DNA of 64,000 nucleotides from Paenibacillus sp. FSL H8-0048 (GCF_038002825.1 NZ_JBBODF010000001.1:6944001-7008000), one strand, 5' to 3'. Shown: positions 17,574 through 26,985, counted from the stretch's first letter. A program made the numbers and translations. Notes: a model not told the origin generated them from the sequence alone.

Positions 17574-18584
17574 TCAGCGGCCGTCCTGCCGCCGCTCCTT
17601 CTCCGCCAGAATCTCCTTGATCATGTTAGCGTTATTCTTATCTGCTATGAGAATGCCTTCGGGACCGGCTATGGCGACTATACCGGAGACCCCAATGACA
17701 TGCAGCGGCACCTCCAGCTCGTTAATAAGATAACTGTCTCCGCATTCTCCCCATAGTCCGCCTGCTCCAATGACCTGTGACGGGAGCCGGGCCGTCAGCG
17801 TATCCCAGCTTCCCAGATCGGACCATTCCCCTTCATGTCTTACGACAACAGCCTTGGTGCTGCGCTCTGCCACTTCCTTGTCGAAGCTGCGGACCGGGAG
17901 ACCGGGATACTGTGCGGTCAATGCTGCGAAATCCACAGGCAGCCCCAGCCGCTCCAGATGCTCCAGCAGGAAGCCCAGCCGCACAGCGAACACCCCGCAA
18001 TTCCATAAGGCATTCTCCCGCATCAGCTCCAGGGCTTTAACCTTATCCGGCTTCTCTGCGAAAGATAACACAGGAGCATACCCGCCAGCGTCCTCCTGCG
18101 CCGGGACGATATAGCCGTATTGCTCTGAGGGAGATGAAGGCTTCGTTCCAAGCAGGAGGAGTTCGGCCTCAGAATCGGCCAGAATAGCCTCGAATTGATG
18201 GAACTGGCGGAAGAAATCATCATCCGCGTACATGTCGCCCGGTGCGATACAGATGATGTCCTCCGGCTGTGCCTTTCCGGCGGCAAGCAAGTGCAGCGCG
18301 CCAAACGCGGCAGCAGTAAAGGTCCCGCGCTTGCACGGCTCTCCGATTACCGGATGATTGCTCCCGGTATACCGCTGCGTGAGGGCTACCTGCTGCTGAT
18401 GGGCCACGAGCAACAGGGATTCATCCAATCCGGCTTGGCTGAGCTGACGGCATACCCGCCCGATCATGGATTCTGTGCCCCCGCCCGGTGCAGGCAGCAG
18501 CGGCAGGAACATCTTGGAGCGGATGCTGCCGGACAGAGGCCACAATCTCTGGCCGGAGCCGCCGCACAGAAGAATAGTATGCAT
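17574..18584 (-). CDS. manC: mannose-1-phosphate guanylyltransferase
   Basis: This 336-residue nucleotidyltransferase should make GDP-mannose from mannose-1-phosphate and GTP. The N-terminal signature LLCGGSGQRLWPLSG (about 4-18) is followed by KMFLPLL. The lysine of the usual PKQF motif appears as SKMF, a mild departure. IAPGDMYADDDFF (metal-binding region near 110), LSFAEKPDK and NCGVFAVR are as in the family. There is no C-terminal isomerase domain, so it is the single-function form. The ATG at 18584 follows AAGGAGG by 11 bases; a GTG one codon earlier is possible. The gene follows a transferase-like gene by 16 bases and shares its ribosome site with that gene's stop. Confidence 0.85.
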   Translation of the reverse strand: MHTILLCGGSGQRLWPLSGSIRSKMFLPLLPAPGGGTESMIGRVCRQLSQAGLDESLLLVAHQQQVALTQRYTGSNHPVIGEPCKRGTFTAAAFGALHLLAAGKAQPEDIICIAPGDMYADDDFFRQFHQFEAILADSEAELLLLGTKPSSPSEQYGYIVPAQEDAGGYAPVLSFAEKPDKVKALELMRENALWNCGVFAVRLGFLLEHLERLGLPVDFAALTAQYPGLPVRSFDKEVAERSTKAVVVRHEGEWSDLGSWDTLTARLPSQVIGAGGLWGECGDSYLINELEVPLHVIGVSGIVAIAGPEGILIADKNNANMIKEILAEKERRQDGR

Positions 18585-18600
18585 CACGTTTCTTGCCTCC

Positions 18601-19416
18601 TTAAGGCTTGCCCGGAGTGGAGTATCCCTTGCGCTGATGGAAGGAGAGCGAACGGTAAGTATGGGCATACTTGCTTAACTGCTCTTGTCCCAATGAGCCC
18701 GCCGGGGTCTTCAGCGCTTTATTATTGGCATTTTTGAGCAGCACAGAGGCGCGGTTTGTGCTGTACACGTAGTTGGCATAGGTCTCGAATTCAGAGAAGC
18801 CGAACTGCCGCTTCTTGTTGATGGAGTGCAGAATAGCCGCATGCCAGGACATGCCGTGGCGGGCTGCTATTTTTCTTTTGAGATTGGCCAGCTTCGCGGA
18901 CTCGAAAAGCATATAGTGGGTGACGAACGACTTGGGCGAAGGCGCAGGTACACCGAGCAGCTTGCGGTAGGTGCGGAAATACTCCGGCTGGCTCCAGCTG
19001 CGGCAATAGAAGATGCTTTTCCCGCCGGAACGGAAGCGATGGGGACGGATGAGCACCGTATCTGCATCAATGACCAGGAAATACTTCTCGCGGCACACCT
19101 GATCCCCATTCATTTTGAGCAGCTGCTGATACAGCCAGCCTGACCGGTTCCAGCGGGAGGAGGAATAGCGGATTGCTTTTTTGGTGAATGGGAGGACGGT
19201 GGTTTCATTGACGAAGACGCAAGCCTTCCGGGAGCACAGCTGTCTGATTCTACTATTCTCCGGCGAGACAATGTAGATATTACTGATAGGGTGCTGGACA
19301 TAACGGCGAAGACTATCAATCACAAAGGAGAGGGTGGCGAGGTCCTTTTCGATAGCAGGAATCAGGACGTCGATCGGCGGAGCGCTTGAGGTCACACTTA
19401 CGGCAGGAACGGACAT
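18601..19416 (-). CDS. DUF6492-like putative glycosyltransferase
   Basis: This 271-residue cytoplasmic protein resembles DUF6492-type glycosyltransferases. It starts with a Rossmann-like strand IDVLIPAIEKDLATL. It then has NIYIVSPENS, a W-x-QQLLKM helix (SGWLYQQLLKMNG) and the DxD-type motif VIDADTVLI (about residue 118) expected for nucleotide-sugar/metal binding. The ATG at 19416 is chosen for its GGAG at eight bases; the frame extends 27 codons further without a ribosome site. It is followed at once by manC, which suggests that GDP-mannose may be its donor. Acceptor and product are unknown. The conserved tail KYAHTYRSLSFHQRKGYST is basic. Confidence 0.6.
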   Translation of the reverse strand: MSVPAVSVTSSAPPIDVLIPAIEKDLATLSFVIDSLRRYVQHPISNIYIVSPENSRIRQLCSRKACVFVNETTVLPFTKKAIRYSSSRWNRSGWLYQQLLKMNGDQVCREKYFLVIDADTVLIRPHRFRSGGKSIFYCRSWSQPEYFRTYRKLLGVPAPSPKSFVTHYMLFESAKLANLKRKIAARHGMSWHAAILHSINKKRQFGFSEFETYANYVYSTNRASVLLKNANNKALKTPAGSLGQEQLSKYAHTYRSLSFHQRKGYSTPGKP

Positions 19417-19633
19417 GGATTCATCTCCATACATATATTGACATTTGACGTCTTCACTAGGGTATGCCTGCTGAGCTGTGGTGGAGAGGGCAAACATCCT
19501 GCATCAAGTTAATCTTTTCATACGGGGCAAATGATATATTCCATGGCACCTCCACCGGCATAGGATGCAGTGAATATGTATTTTTATGTAAAAATACAAT
19601 GTTGACTCCCAGCCCGGACAGGAGAGTGCATAA

Positions 19634-20398
19634 GTGACAGCTAAAAAGGTTCAATCAGGCCAAAGCAAATGGTATAAGACACAACTGCTGCTTAAGAACG
19701 AGACAATCAAGGCGTTCATCCCCGATACCCGGAGATTTAACAGGCGTAATCTGGAGCAGATGATGCACGGTTATGGAATGATCTATATCAAGCCGGAACG
19801 GGGAACGTATGGCATGGGCGTGATCCGCGCGGAGCGGAGGGACCGGCAGGGATATATGTATCAGTATGAGGAGACTGTGCGCCGGTTCGCTACGTTTGAG
19901 GCTTTTCATCACAGTCTGGCGGCAAGAATCGGCAAGAGGAGCTATCTGCTGCAAAAAGGCATCCACCTGCTGAAGCATCACGGGCGCCGCTTCGATATCC
20001 GGGTGATGGTGCAGCTCAGTCCCAAGGGCGTATGGGAGCCTACCGGAATTATCGGGCGGCTCGGGCACCCGCGCAAAATTGTGACCAATTACCACAGCGG
20101 CGGCAAACCAACCGCAGTGGAGCATTTGCTCTCCACCCATCTGTCTGCGCAGCAGCTTATGCAGCTTAAGGGGGAAATGAACCGGCTGGGCACCCGCATA
20201 GCGCAGCAGCTAAAAAAGACTTATCCGCACCACCGGCAGTTCGGTGTAGACGTTGGACTGGACCGCGCGTTGAAGCCGTGGATTATTGAAGTGAATATGA
20301 ATCCTGATCCTTATATTTTTAATCAGCTGAAGGATAAATCTATGTACCGCAGGGTCATGAGATACCGTGGGCTGGGTCTGAAGCGGAAATGCAATTAG
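19634..20398 (+). CDS. YheC/YheD-type ATP-grasp protein
   Basis: This 254-residue protein has the fold signatures of the endospore-associated YheC/D ATP-grasp family: IYIKPERGTYGMGVIR (about 51-66), LLQKGIHLLKHHGRRFDIRVMVQ (in parts, residues about 111-133), IIGRLGHPRKIVTNYHSGG and a C-terminal magnesium site in WIIEVNMNPDP (about 219-229). The substrate is unknown for the family. The GTG start is set by AGGAGAG seven bases before it. It lies back to back with the DUF6492-like gene, with a 217-bp spacer holding a TATTTTTATGTAAAAATA palindrome that may be a promoter or operator. Confidence 0.85.
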   Translation: MTAKKVQSGQSKWYKTQLLLKNETIKAFIPDTRRFNRRNLEQMMHGYGMIYIKPERGTYGMGVIRAERRDRQGYMYQYEETVRRFATFEAFHHSLAARIGKRSYLLQKGIHLLKHHGRRFDIRVMVQLSPKGVWEPTGIIGRLGHPRKIVTNYHSGGKPTAVEHLLSTHLSAQQLMQLKGEMNRLGTRIAQQLKKTYPHHRQFGVDVGLDRALKPWIIEVNMNPDPYIFNQLKDKSMYRRVMRYRGLGLKRKCN

Positions 20399-20734
20399 TA
20401 CAGCATCAGAACTAACCGTATGAAAATTACTTTAACTCATCTCTTGCTGAGGGTTGCCGTACCCGATTAAGGTACTATTAGACCCTAACATTCGGCTGGG
20501 GACGATGCTTTGAGCTAGCATCCCAGCCGAGCCTTCCCGCCGCCCCTGCTACACCGCCCCCAACTCTCATCAACTCCACCGTTGCTTGCCCCCACAGGCA
20601 TAGCGAACTCCCGGTACTTTATAGTAAAATAAGATAAATTTAACGATATACTCTCCCTCCGGAAGGGTGGATATTCAAGGCAATCATTAAGCGTATAAAG
20701 GTGGCAGGACAAGCTCATGAGAAAAAGCGTTGTA

Positions 20735-20750
20735 TTTAAAGCGGTTTCAT
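20735..20750 (+). promoter_or_regulatory. cre-like site before lacI
   Basis: TTTAAAGCGGTTTCAT matches the Firmicute catabolite-response consensus WTGNAANCGNWNNCAW at all but one fixed position. It lies about 50 bases before the lacI start. Confidence 0.5.
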
Positions 20751-20765
20751 GTTACTTTATAGTCA

Positions 20766-20781
20766 ATAAAAACGTTTTTAT
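20766..20781. promoter_or_regulatory. LacI operator, copy 1 (autoregulation)
   Basis: The perfect 16-bp palindrome ATAAAAACGTTTTTAT with a central CG, as in LacI-family operators, lies 18 bases before the lacI start. The same sequence precedes the importer operon. Confidence 0.85.
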
Positions 20782-20798
20782 CAAAAAGGAACATTGAT

Positions 20799-21818
20799 AT
20801 GGCTAAGATAACGATCAAGGATGTCGCACGGGAAGCCGGGGTCTCCATCTCAACGGTCTCCAACGCCCTGAATGATGTGGATGTGCTGAGCCCGGAGACC
20901 AAAGCCCATATTCTGAAGGTGGCCCAGCGCCTGAATTACGTTCCGAATCTGAACGGCAAGCTGCTGAAATCGGGGACCACGAAGATGCTGGGATTCTTCA
21001 CGACAAGTGTGTCCGGTCCGTACTTCTACAAGCTGGTAGAATCCATGTCCCGTCAGTGCGACCGCATGGGCTATGGCCTGAATGTATTTGTCACCAAGGA
21101 CAAACAAGTGATTATGAGCAACATCCTCGGAAGACGGGTAGATGGTGTCATTATCTATGAGGAGCTGGGGATCGACGAGCAGGACATTGCCGCGATGAAG
21201 AAAGACAAGATCAAGGCGGTGTTTCTGGACCGGGTGCTGGAGGATGAAGGAATGGGCAGCATTATCTTTGATTCCTATGAATCAGGCTATGCCGCTACGA
21301 AGTATTTAATCAGCCTGGGGCATAAGCGGATTGCCTATATCTCCGGCGTGGATACGATGTTTGACAGCGTGCAGCGGAAGGAAGGCTATCTGGCCGCGCT
21401 GCGTGAATACCAGCTTCCGGTGGAGGAGGATTTTATCCTTCAGGGGTATTTTGAGGAGGACAGCACCTATAATGCTGTGAAGTCTTACCTCCGTCTGCAT
21501 CCCGCACGAGTCCCTGACGCCTTCCTGGCCGGCAATGATATCAGTGCAATGGGCTGTATTCAAGCGCTCAAGAGTTACGGTTATGAAGTGCCGCAGGATG
21601 TCAGCGTGATGGGCTTCGATGATATTGATATCGCACCTTATTATTCGCCGCCGCTCACGACGGTAAGGAATCAGATTGCAAGACAGGGCATGCTGGCGAT
21701 TGATCATCTGGTCCGCATGATTCAAGGCAAGGAGCAGGGTGCGGCACAGAAGCTGCAGGGCGAGCTTGTCGTAAGAGGCTCAAGTCATGTGAAGCTGGAG
21801 CGGAAGGACCGCAGATAG
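20799..21818 (+). CDS. LacI-family regulator of the importer/GH30 operon
   Basis: This 339-residue regulator has the LacI helix-turn-helix at the N-terminus (ITIKDVAREAGVSISTVSNALN, in parts, residues 4-25; hinge PNLNGKLLKSG about 50-60). The periplasmic-binding-like effector domain includes HKRIAYISG and GFDDIDIAPYYSPPLTTVR. The start follows AAAAAGGAAC. Matching palindromes lie in its own leader and before the ABC importer genes downstream, so it very probably represses both. The inducer is presumably the imported oligosaccharide. Confidence 0.93.
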   Translation: MAKITIKDVAREAGVSISTVSNALNDVDVLSPETKAHILKVAQRLNYVPNLNGKLLKSGTTKMLGFFTTSVSGPYFYKLVESMSRQCDRMGYGLNVFVTKDKQVIMSNILGRRVDGVIIYEELGIDEQDIAAMKKDKIKAVFLDRVLEDEGMGSIIFDSYESGYAATKYLISLGHKRIAYISGVDTMFDSVQRKEGYLAALREYQLPVEEDFILQGYFEEDSTYNAVKSYLRLHPARVPDAFLAGNDISAMGCIQALKSYGYEVPQDVSVMGFDDIDIAPYYSPPLTTVRNQIARQGMLAIDHLVRMIQGKEQGAAQKLQGELVVRGSSHVKLERKDRR

Positions 21819-21867
21819 AGGGCAGCGGGTGAAACTGATTTTACAGGAGGGGGATTTTTTGCGCCAA

Positions 21868-21885
21868 AATAAAAACGTTTTTATT
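21868..21885. promoter_or_regulatory. LacI operator, copy 2 (importer operon)
   Basis: The perfect 18-bp palindrome AATAAAAACGTTTTTATT, the same core as 20766-20781, is placed 58 bases before the lplB-type start. GGAGGGGGATTTTTT just before it may belong to the lacI 3' end. Confidence 0.85.
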
Positions 21886-21943
21886 GATTTGTGCACCAAT
21901 TTTAGCACCATCCGGATATCTCAATGGAGAGGGGGACAAGATC

Positions 21944-22939
21944 ATGAATAAAACACCAGCGTCTGCAACATCAGCTTCCATCCCGCCAGCAATTCCACCG
22001 TCCGCCAAGAAGCCCATGGGGCAGCGGATCAAAGAATTTGTAACCGATTACAAGCGGCAGTGGGAGATTCAGTCGATGGTGCTGCCGGGCATTATTTTTA
22101 TGATTATTTTCTGCTACATACCCATCTACGGGCTGACAATTGCTTTTAAGAATTACACGGTTATCGATACCTTATCCACTGCACCTTGGGTGGGACTGGA
22201 TAACTTCAGGATTATTTTGTCGGACGAATACTTCTGGGATGCTGTTATCAATACGCTGGGCATCAGCTTCCTGAAGCTTGGAGTCGGGTTCATCATTCCG
22301 ATTATTCTCGCCATTATGATCTACGAGCTGAACATGGGCCGCTTCAAAAAATTCGTCCAGACCATCTCCTATCTGCCGCATTTCCTCTCGTGGATCGTCC
22401 TGGGCGGGATGCTGATCACCTGGTTCTCTACTTCCGGCTTGTTCAATGAGCTGCTGCTGAATCTTGGGCTGATCTCGAAGCCGTCCAACATCCTGCTGGA
22501 TGCAGGCAAGTACTGGTGGATTGCGACGCTGTCGGATATCTGGAAGGAAGCCGGATGGGGCACGATTCTGTATCTGGCCATCATGGCCAAGATCGACCCC
22601 ACCTATTACGAAGCGGCACGGATTGATGGAGCCGGCCGGCTGCGTCAGATCTGGAATATCACCCTTCCGAACATGAAGGCGATTATCAGCCTGAACCTGA
22701 TCCTGACGGTAAGCGGCTTGCTTGGCTCGAACCTGGATCAGACGCTGGTCTTGATGAACTCGCAGAACCGGGAGAAAGCAGAGGTCATCAACTCCTATGT
22801 CTACCGGATGGGGATGACGCAGGGTGATTTCTCTTATGCTACGGCTGTGGGCCTCGGTGTCTCCATTGTGTCGGTAATCCTGCTGCTTATGGCCAACAAG
22901 GTCACCAGTAAATTGAACGATAATCAATCCGTGTTGTAG
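21944..22939 (+). CDS. lplB: LplB-type ABC sugar permease subunit
   Basis: This 331-residue inner-membrane subunit of a CUT1 carbohydrate importer has an N-terminal soluble tail of about 40 residues and then six predicted membrane segments (first MVLPGIIFMIIFCYIPIYGL). The EAA-loop before the last segments reads YYEAARIDGAGRLRQIWNITLPNM (in parts, about residues 222-245) and is the contact for the ATPase. The family pairs LplB with YtcP and a LplA-type lipoprotein, exactly as here. No ATPase gene is present, and such systems commonly use a shared MsmX-type ATPase. The start at 21944 follows GAGAGGGGG; an upstream TTG has no ribosome site. Confidence 0.94.
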   Translation: MNKTPASATSASIPPAIPPSAKKPMGQRIKEFVTDYKRQWEIQSMVLPGIIFMIIFCYIPIYGLTIAFKNYTVIDTLSTAPWVGLDNFRIILSDEYFWDAVINTLGISFLKLGVGFIIPIILAIMIYELNMGRFKKFVQTISYLPHFLSWIVLGGMLITWFSTSGLFNELLLNLGLISKPSNILLDAGKYWWIATLSDIWKEAGWGTILYLAIMAKIDPTYYEAARIDGAGRLRQIWNITLPNMKAIISLNLILTVSGLLGSNLDQTLVLMNSQNREKAEVINSYVYRMGMTQGDFSYATAVGLGVSIVSVILLLMANKVTSKLNDNQSVL

Positions 22940-22952
22940 AGGGGGCGCTAGA

Positions 22953-23840
22953 GTGAATCAGAAGGTCATACGGGAAGATCTCGACAGCCGGATCTTTGAT
23001 GCGGTGAATAAGGTGCTGTTGGTCTGCTTCATGGTTATTATCCTCGTTCCCTTATGGAACGTAATTATCTCTTCCCTTAGTTCGGGCAGGGCGCTTGCCG
23101 AGGGCGGTTTCATCTTCTGGTCCAAAGAATTCTCGCTCGAGAATTACCGGGCGGTCTTCAATGACAGCACGATCGGCCAATCCTTCGTGGTCTCGGTCGC
23201 CAAGACGTTCATCGGGGTGATCACCCACGTGTTCTTTTGCGCAATGATCGGCTACGGTCTCAGCAAAAGATACATCCGCGGCCGCAAGCTGTATGTGGCG
23301 ATGGGCGTGATCACGATGTTTTTCTCCGGCGGAATGATTCCGACGTATCTGCTGATCAAATCGCTCGGACTGCTGAACAGCTTCTGGGTCTATATTATCC
23401 CCGCGTTATTCAGCTATTACGATGTGGTGATTCTAATGAACTTTTTCCGGAACGTGCCGGATTCGCTGGAGGAGTCGGCGAAGATTGACGGCGCAGGCGA
23501 TTGGCATATTTTCCTCAAAATTTTCATTCCGCTGTCCATGCCCGCAATGGCCACCATCGCCCTGTTCAACGGGGTGGGACAATGGAACGACTTCATGACC
23601 ACGAAGCTGTATATCACCGATCAGGCGCTCTACCCGCTGCAGATGAAGCTGTATGAGATTATTGTGCAGTCGCAGACCCAGTCCATGCAGAATATCGGAG
23701 GCTCCGTCGTCATTGAGACCACCACCAAAGGAGTTCAGCTGGCGACCATTGTCATTACCACACTGCCGATTGTTGCGATGTATCCTATTCTTCAGCGGTA
23801 CTTCATCTCCGGCATGATGCTGGGAGCGGTCAAGGAGTAG
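22953..23840 (+). CDS. ytcP: YtcP-type ABC sugar permease subunit
   Basis: This 295-residue partner permease has six membrane segments and the EAA-loop LEESAKIDGAGDWHIFLKIFIPLSMP (in parts, about residues 171-196). It starts with GTG, 13 bases after the lplB-type stop and behind AGAGGGGGC. It forms the heterodimeric channel with the preceding protein and receives substrate from the lipoprotein encoded next. Confidence 0.94.
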   Translation: MNQKVIREDLDSRIFDAVNKVLLVCFMVIILVPLWNVIISSLSSGRALAEGGFIFWSKEFSLENYRAVFNDSTIGQSFVVSVAKTFIGVITHVFFCAMIGYGLSKRYIRGRKLYVAMGVITMFFSGGMIPTYLLIKSLGLLNSFWVYIIPALFSYYDVVILMNFFRNVPDSLEESAKIDGAGDWHIFLKIFIPLSMPAMATIALFNGVGQWNDFMTTKLYITDQALYPLQMKLYEIIVQSQTQSMQNIGGSVVIETTTKGVQLATIVITTLPIVAMYPILQRYFISGMMLGAVKE

Positions 23841-23873
23841 AAGAGATTCACTACATTACAGGAGGTCAAGAAG

Positions 23874-25514
23874 ATGATCAAGATAACTAAAGTTCTCGGC
23901 ACAAAAACGCTTAAACCCGCACTGCTCCTGATGGCGGCTATGCTGGTGGCAGCAGGGTGCAGCTCCGGCGGAGGTTCCACTAAGGAGGTAGAGGTGTCCC
24001 TGGACAACCGGTATACGGTAGACCCCGAGACTCCGGCCTGGCAGCTGGATAAGAAAGAGGAGACTACGGATCTTACCTGGTATGTGAACGCGGACTGGTG
24101 GAATACGGACTTCGGCAAGGATGAAGTCACCAAGAAGATCAAAGAGGATCTGAACATCAACATCAAGTTCATTACCGGGGATGATACGAAGCTGAACACC
24201 TTCTTCGCGGGCGGCGATATGCCGGATCTGCTGACGATCTTCGACTCCAATTCCCCGGTTGTGCAAAAAGCCGCCACCTGGGCGCTTCCGCTCAATGAGC
24301 TGGCGGAGAAGTATGATCCGTATTTCAACAAGGTGGCCGCTGCCGACACGCTCAACTGGTTCCAGCTGAAGGACGGCAAAACCTACGGTTATCCGAACTA
24401 TTCCAATACCCAGGCGGATTATGACAGCGGCAATATTCCGGCGAAGACGGCTTTTGTTATACGCAAGGATGTGTATGAAGCGCTTGGCAGTCCTGACTTC
24501 GGGACCCCGGAGGCCTTCAGGAAGTCAATGAGTGAGATTAAGGCCAAGTTCCCGGACATGATTCCCTTCGGGTTCAACGCAATTGGAGAAGGGACCGGCT
24601 CGCTCGGCGATGCGCTGCAGGACTTTCTGGGCGTTCCGCTGGAGACAGAGGACGGCAAGTTCTACAACCGCAATCTGGATGAGGATTATCTGACCTGGCT
24701 GCGGACGCTGAATGCCGTGTATAGAGACGGGGCGATCAGTGATGACAGCTTCGCGGATGACGGAACCGGCTTTGAGGAAAAGGTGAAATCCGGCAAATAT
24801 GCCACGATGCTGCTTGATGGTACACCTCAGCAGGGCGGCAATCTGCAGATCTTCATGAGTGCCAATCCAGGTAAGGAGTATATGGCTGTTGACGGGCCGC
24901 AGAGCACCGTAGGACATCAGCCGACCCTCAATCAATCCGGGATTACCGGCTGGATGATCAATTACATCACCAAGAATTGCAAGGACCCGGCCAAAGCGAT
25001 TCAAATCTTCACTTATCTGCTGAGCGAAGAAGGGCAGAGGCTGATGAACTACGGGATTGAAGGCGTAACTTATAAATCCAATCCGGACGGTACGGTTGAA
25101 TTGCTGCCGGAAGTGAAGGACCTGCAGCTTAATAATGCGGATAAGTTCAAGAAGGACTACCGGATGGGCGAATTCATGTTCTTCGGACATGACCGCCACA
25201 AAGCGCTGAGCAAGGATGCCTTCCCCGAGTCGATCAAGCAGATGCAGGAATGGGGCAAGGGCAAGCTGAAGCCGCATTTCATCCTGGAGAACATTAACCC
25301 GGATCAGGGAACGCCGGAGGCCCGCGGGCAGACGGCCATTAATACGAACTGGAACACCACGCTGGTCAGCATGATCCGTGCCAAGGACGAAGCAACCTTT
25401 GACAGCGTTCTGGCGGAGCATAAGGCCTTCCTGGATAAGAATAACTGGAGCAAGATTGTAGAGGTCCGCAGTGAGAAGATGAAGGCCAATAAGGAAAAGC
25501 TGGGCATTAAGTAG
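23874..25514 (+). CDS. lplA: LplA-type extracellular sugar-binding lipoprotein
   Basis: This 546-residue solute-binding protein has a lipoprotein signal (hydrophobic core LLLMAAMLVAAGC; the lipidated cysteine is about residue 29) followed by a glycine/serine linker. The mature part has the large two-lobed fold of family-1 oligosaccharide binders with ADWWNTDFGKDEV and FFAGGDMPDLL near the N-terminus. The start follows GGAGGTCAAGAAG. Its place between the permeases and a GH30 enzyme suggests that it binds the oligosaccharide which GH30 cleaves. Confidence 0.93.
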   Translation: MIKITKVLGTKTLKPALLLMAAMLVAAGCSSGGGSTKEVEVSLDNRYTVDPETPAWQLDKKEETTDLTWYVNADWWNTDFGKDEVTKKIKEDLNINIKFITGDDTKLNTFFAGGDMPDLLTIFDSNSPVVQKAATWALPLNELAEKYDPYFNKVAAADTLNWFQLKDGKTYGYPNYSNTQADYDSGNIPAKTAFVIRKDVYEALGSPDFGTPEAFRKSMSEIKAKFPDMIPFGFNAIGEGTGSLGDALQDFLGVPLETEDGKFYNRNLDEDYLTWLRTLNAVYRDGAISDDSFADDGTGFEEKVKSGKYATMLLDGTPQQGGNLQIFMSANPGKEYMAVDGPQSTVGHQPTLNQSGITGWMINYITKNCKDPAKAIQIFTYLLSEEGQRLMNYGIEGVTYKSNPDGTVELLPEVKDLQLNNADKFKKDYRMGEFMFFGHDRHKALSKDAFPESIKQMQEWGKGKLKPHFILENINPDQGTPEARGQTAINTNWNTTLVSMIRAKDEATFDSVLAEHKAFLDKNNWSKIVEVRSEKMKANKEKLGIK

Positions 25515-25564
25515 GCAAGGCGCAAGGGAGGGCCCGCTTAAGTAACAGGATGGAGGGAAAGAAC

Positions 25565-26920
25565 ATGCGTGAAATTATCATATACCAGTCTAATGGAGAG
25601 AACCGTCTGTTCGTGAAGCAGCCTGCTGCGGCGCTGCCGCAGGCTCCTGCCGGAAGCGTTACGGTCACTGTAGATATTGATGCAAGTAAGACCTACCAGG
25701 AGATGGATGGCTTCGGGGCTTCCTTCACTGATTCGTCCGCTTACCTGATCCATCAGGTGCTTGACACCGGGCAGCGGACCGAGGTTATGCAGAAGCTGTT
25801 CGATCCGCAGAAGGGCATCGGCCTGTCCTTCCTGCGTAATCCTATGGGGGCCTCGGATTATGCCAGAACGGTCTATAGCTATAACGATATGCCTGAAGGC
25901 AGGGGCGACCCGGAGTTAGCCGGTTTCTCCATCGCCCACGATGAGGCGGACATCATTCCTCTGGTGCAGGAGGCACTCAGGCTGAATCCTGAGCTGAAGC
26001 TGATGGCCTCCCCCTGGAGTGCGCCGGGCTGGATGAAGACCAGCGGCTCGATGATCGCCGGGCGGTTGAAGCCGGAGCATTACGGAGTCTATGCGGATTA
26101 TTTTGTCCGCTATATTCAGGCCTATGCTGCTCATGGCTTACCGATCTATGCTGTCACCGTGCAGAACGAGCCGCTCTATGAGCCGCAGCATTATCCCAGT
26201 ATGCTGATGCTGCCGGAGGAGCAGCGGGAGTTCATCCGTAACTATTTGAAGCCTGCCTTCCGGCAGCACGGGCTGGCCGCCAAAATCTTCTGCTACGACC
26301 ATAACTGGGACCGGCCGGATTATCCGCTCTCTGTGCTGGAGGAAGCCGCAGCAGACGTGGACGGCGTAGCCTGGCACTGGTATGGCGGTGCTGCGTCTGC
26401 GCAGTCGGAGGTGCAGGCAGCTTACCCGGATCACGAGGTCCATTTCACCGAAGGCTCCGGCGGGGAATGGATTCCCCCGTTCGAACAGGCTTTCTCCAAT
26501 GTGATGCGTACGGGGATTGAGATTCTGCGGAATCACAGCAAGTCATTCGTGCTATGGAATATGGCCTTGGATGAGCAGAACGGCCCTACGGTGCCCGGCT
26601 TCGGGGAGAGTACCTGCCGCGGCGTAGTGACGGTTAACCAGCAGACCCGTGAGCTGAACTATACCCTGGACTATTATGCACTGGCACATTTCAGCAAAGT
26701 AATTCGTCCGGGGGCATTGCGTCTGGATTCTGCCGCGAGCCATGAACGGGTGCGCTCCGTGGCCTTCCGCAACCGCGACGGCTCACTTGCCGCCGTGCTG
26801 TTCAACGACAGCGGGGCCGAAGAGACCGTGTCTGTGCGGCTGGATGGGGAAGAGCTGCTGACTCTTACTATTGCTGCGAAGGGTGCGGTATCGGTGAAGG
26901 CGGGGGGCGAGCGGGAGTAG
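25565..26920 (+). CDS. GH30 glycoside hydrolase
   Basis: This 451-residue hydrolase has a (beta/alpha)8 barrel plus a C-terminal beta-domain of the GH30 type. The barrel starts QEMDGFGASFTDSSAYL; the acid/base Glu is in VTVQNEP (about residue 202) and the nucleophile Glu in VHFTEGSGGEW (about 296). No signal peptide is seen, so it is cytoplasmic and acts on what the ABC importer brings in. GH30 members include glucosylceramidases, beta-1,6-glucanases and xylosidases; specificity cannot be read here. The ATG at 25565 is seven bases after GGAGGG; an ATG five codons earlier overlaps that site. Confidence 0.92.
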   Translation: MREIIIYQSNGENRLFVKQPAAALPQAPAGSVTVTVDIDASKTYQEMDGFGASFTDSSAYLIHQVLDTGQRTEVMQKLFDPQKGIGLSFLRNPMGASDYARTVYSYNDMPEGRGDPELAGFSIAHDEADIIPLVQEALRLNPELKLMASPWSAPGWMKTSGSMIAGRLKPEHYGVYADYFVRYIQAYAAHGLPIYAVTVQNEPLYEPQHYPSMLMLPEEQREFIRNYLKPAFRQHGLAAKIFCYDHNWDRPDYPLSVLEEAAADVDGVAWHWYGGAASAQSEVQAAYPDHEVHFTEGSGGEWIPPFEQAFSNVMRTGIEILRNHSKSFVLWNMALDEQNGPTVPGFGESTCRGVVTVNQQTRELNYTLDYYALAHFSKVIRPGALRLDSAASHERVRSVAFRNRDGSLAAVLFNDSGAEETVSVRLDGEELLTLTIAAKGAVSVKAGGERE

Positions 26921-26935
26921 AGATTTTAGGCTAGA

Positions 26936-26983
26936 CAAAGACTTAGGCTGCCGGGATTATTCCGGGCAGCCTAAGTCTTTTTA
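26936..26983 (+). terminator. terminator after the GH30 gene
   Basis: AAAGACTTAGGCTGCC pairs with GGCAGCCTAAGTCTTT and a T tail follows, 16 bases after the GH30 stop. Confidence 0.93.
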
Positions 26984-26985
26984 GA

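Larger units (their letters stand above)
20399..20798. other. 400-bp non-coding region before lacI
   Basis: No gene is supported here. It contains a strong hairpin at 20492-20530 (TCGGCTGGG paired with CCCAGCCGA, inner ATGCT/AGCAT) without a T tail, a cre-like site and a LacI operator near the right end. Confidence 0.6.
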
